Source: Deltaproteobacteria bacterium
Lineage (GTDB): Bacteria > Desulfobacterota > Binatia > UTPRO1
Assembly (NCBI GenBank): GCA_020848745.1
Contig: JADLHM010000110.1
Span: 76,688 to 140,687 of the forward strand
Direction: 5' to 3'
Length of the DNA: 64,000 nt
Shown: positions 62,704 through 64,000 of the stretch, piece after piece
Position numbering within the stretch: position 1 is the stretch's first letter
How the letters are laid out: each line of letters starts with the position of its first letter
The notes under the pieces: model-generated
Told to the model about the DNA's origin: nothing
The model's input: the letters and a program-made list of their open reading frames with translations, nothing else
The model's database searches: none
Made by a program: the position numbers and the translations under genes

Positions 62704-63933
62704 TCAGTGCGCGGGGGCCGCCGGCTTGAACGCCGCCAGCGCCGCGCGGAAGCGCGACTCGGAGTCGATCAGGAAGTTCGCCGAGGTCACGACCTCGTCG
62801 CCGTCGGCGAGGCCGGCGAGCACCTCGTAGTAGCCCTGGGCCGAGCGTCCGAGCTTCACCGAGCGGGGCTCGAACCGCCCTTCGCCGCGCACCACGAAGA
62901 CGATCTGGTGATCGCCGGTGTCGAGCACGGCCTCGGTCGGGACGGCGAGCTTGTCGCCGAGCGGGACGGCGATCCGTACCTGCACGAAGCTCTCGGGGCG
63001 GAGCTCCTTGGCGGGCGTCGGCACGAGGCCGCGCACGCGCACCGTGCGCGTCGCCGGGTCGAGGATCGCGTCGACCGCGGCGACCTTGGCGTGGAACTCG
63101 CGTCCGGGCTGCGACGGCACCGTCACCGTCATCTCCTGACCCGGCTGCACGAGCGGCACCTCGTACTCGTAGACCTGCGCGTAGACCCAGACGCTGTCGC
63201 TCGGGAGGAGGAGCTCGATCGGGTCGCGGTCGGCGCGCGTGAGGGCGTGGATCTGCGCTTCCGAGAGACCCTGCTGCAGGAGGCGCAGATAGGCGCCGCG
63301 GACGAGCGCGTTGCCGCCGGTCTTCGCTTCCTCGCGCGCGTTCGCGCCGAACGAGGCCCGCGAGCGCACCGCCTCGCGATACTCGACGATCGCGCGATAG
63401 AGCGTCGGGTCGTACGCGATGCGCCCGACCGCGCGCACCTCGACCGTGAGCGGACGCACTGCGACGCGGCCGCGGGTGACGCCGATCAGCTGCTGGCGCT
63501 CGCGCGAGATCGTGAACGACGCGTGGCCGGGCACGCCGGCGTCGGCCGCGGCCGCGCCGCCCTCCTCGTAGACCGGGAGGTAGTCCATTCCCATCTCGTC
63601 CTTCGCGGGATGGTCGGAGACGATCTCGGGGCGCATGGGATGGCGGTAGTACTTGATCGCGCGCTCCGGCGCCGCGGGCGGAGCCGCGGAGGCGTCGGGG
63701 GCCGGCGCGTGCGCGTGCTCCGAGAGGTCGACGGGCTGGAGCGCCATGCCGCAGATCGGGCAGTCGCCGGGATGATCCTGGATGATCTGCGGGTGCATCG
63801 AGCACTGATAGACCGTTTTCGCTTCGGCGCCGGCGTCGGAAAGGCGCGGCGTGCCCCGTGTCGTCCCGAGCCAGTAGGCGCCGCCGACGGCGACGAGGAG
63901 CGCCAGCACCATGGGGAGGACGCGCTTACTCAC
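62704..63933 (-). CDS. cusB: Efflux RND periplasmic adaptor CusB with two heavy-metal-binding segments
   Basis: GTG 63933, 409 residues. After one N-terminal membrane helix (residues 5-22) come two HMBD-like modules: VYQC44[14 protein letters not shown]58PIC61GM, complete, and [26 protein letters not shown], which keeps His/Met but has no cysteine. The adaptor domains follow ([58 protein letters not shown]). It links the CusA pump to the outer-membrane channel and may hand metal to CusA. Confidence 0.92.
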   Translation of the reverse strand: MSKRVLPMVLALLVAVGGAYWLGTTRGTPRLSDAGAEAKTVYQCSMHPQIIQDHPGDCPICGMALQPVDLSEHAHAPAPDASAAPPAAPERAIKYYRHPMRPEIVSDHPAKDEMGMDYLPVYEEGGAAAADAGVPGHASFTISRERQQLIGVTRGRVAVRPLTVEVRAVGRIAYDPTLYRAIVEYREAVRSRASFGANAREEAKTGGNALVRGAYLRLLQQGLSEAQIHALTRADRDPIELLLPSDSVWVYAQVYEYEVPLVQPGQEMTVTVPSQPGREFHAKVAAVDAILDPATRTVRVRGLVPTPAKELRPESFVQVRIAVPLGDKLAVPTEAVLDTGDHQIVFVVRGEGRFEPRSVKLGRSAQGYYEVLAGLADGDEVVTSANFLIDSESRFRAALAAFKPAAPAH

Positions 63934-64000
63934 GGTGGCCCTCGTGCTTCGCCGCGCGCGGCAGCGCGGTTCCGACCGCCTGCTCGAGCTCGGCGAACGC
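63926..64000 (-). CDS. C-terminus of outer-membrane efflux protein (CusC/TolC type, partial)
   Basis: On the minus strand the frame reads [20 protein letters not shown], ending GHRE and TAA at 63926, overlapping the cusB start by 8 bases. FAELEQAVG is the usual last helix of TolC-family channels. Most of the gene lies beyond the window. Confidence 0.65.
   Translation of the reverse strand, partial: AFAELEQAVGTALPRAAKHEGHRE

Overview
The window comes from a chromosome of a very G+C-rich Gram-negative bacterium. Third codon positions are almost all G or C, and long open frames appear antisense to most genes. Signs of a didermal cell are lipoprotein and Sec signal peptides, a CusA/CusB/CusC-type tripartite exporter and SecA with a C-terminal zinc motif. 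Cysteine-rich CGDG...CDDGN secreted proteins, paired acyl-CoA dehydrogenases and many stand-alone toxin-antitoxin genes recall environmental lineages once placed in the Deltaproteobacteria (Binatota- or Myxococcota-like). I cannot fix the phylum from this sequence alone.

Layout. 1-4,700: end of a CinA/MoaB-type gene, secreted proteins, a START-like lipoprotein, EngB GTPase, a glycosyltransferase and a GFA-fold protein. 4,900-11,800: a spore-photoproduct-lyase homologue overlapping murI, a HelD-like helicase with a coupled small membrane coiled-coil protein, RlmJ, a crotonase and an SDR. 11,900-16,000: membrane and secreted proteins, a metallophosphoesterase and a DUF2238-type protein. 16,100-22,500: secA, argJ, then a tight cluster of a zinc-finger/histone-fold protein, a SET-domain methyltransferase and an amidase. 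22,900-30,900: two very large secreted proteins flanking an atypical NarL-type regulator. 31,000-38,000: HrpB, an inverted-repeat element, a ferritin-like protein, a DMT transporter, RlmN and a methyltransferase. 37,500-40,800: gatCAB operon on the minus strand. 40,800-45,500: fused OtsA-OtsB, a GH15 hydrolase and a secreted protein. 45,700-48,600: YraN, SerS, a PIN toxin-antitoxin pair and a Nudix hydrolase. 48,700-52,700: TetR and MaoC genes divergent from an acyl-CoA dehydrogenase pair. 53,000-56,200: a sigma-28-type factor with a sigma-54-like promoter, and a hybrid histidine kinase. 56,300-59,400: tRNA-Ser(UGA) followed by intact and broken toxin-antitoxin genes, a methyltransferase and a small protein. 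59,400-64,000: a heavy-metal RND exporter.

The most striking item is at 20,047-21,080. A bacterial protein carries an N-terminal Cys/His zinc domain, a lysine-free Ala/Pro/Arg linker and a C-terminal histone fold with the archaeal-type RKT-x4-D signature. Its stop codon overlaps the start of a eukaryote-type SET methyltransferase that has NHSC, ELTYDY and a post-SET CxCx4C motif. The overlap suggests coupled translation, and a histone with a dedicated lysine methyltransferase is the simplest reading. This is inference from sequence and needs biochemical proof. Secondary points of interest are the debris of toxin-antitoxin modules beside tRNA-Ser, a perfect 26-bp operator over a probably leaderless antitoxin promoter, and the possible 161-bp inverted-repeat element at 33,629-33,789.
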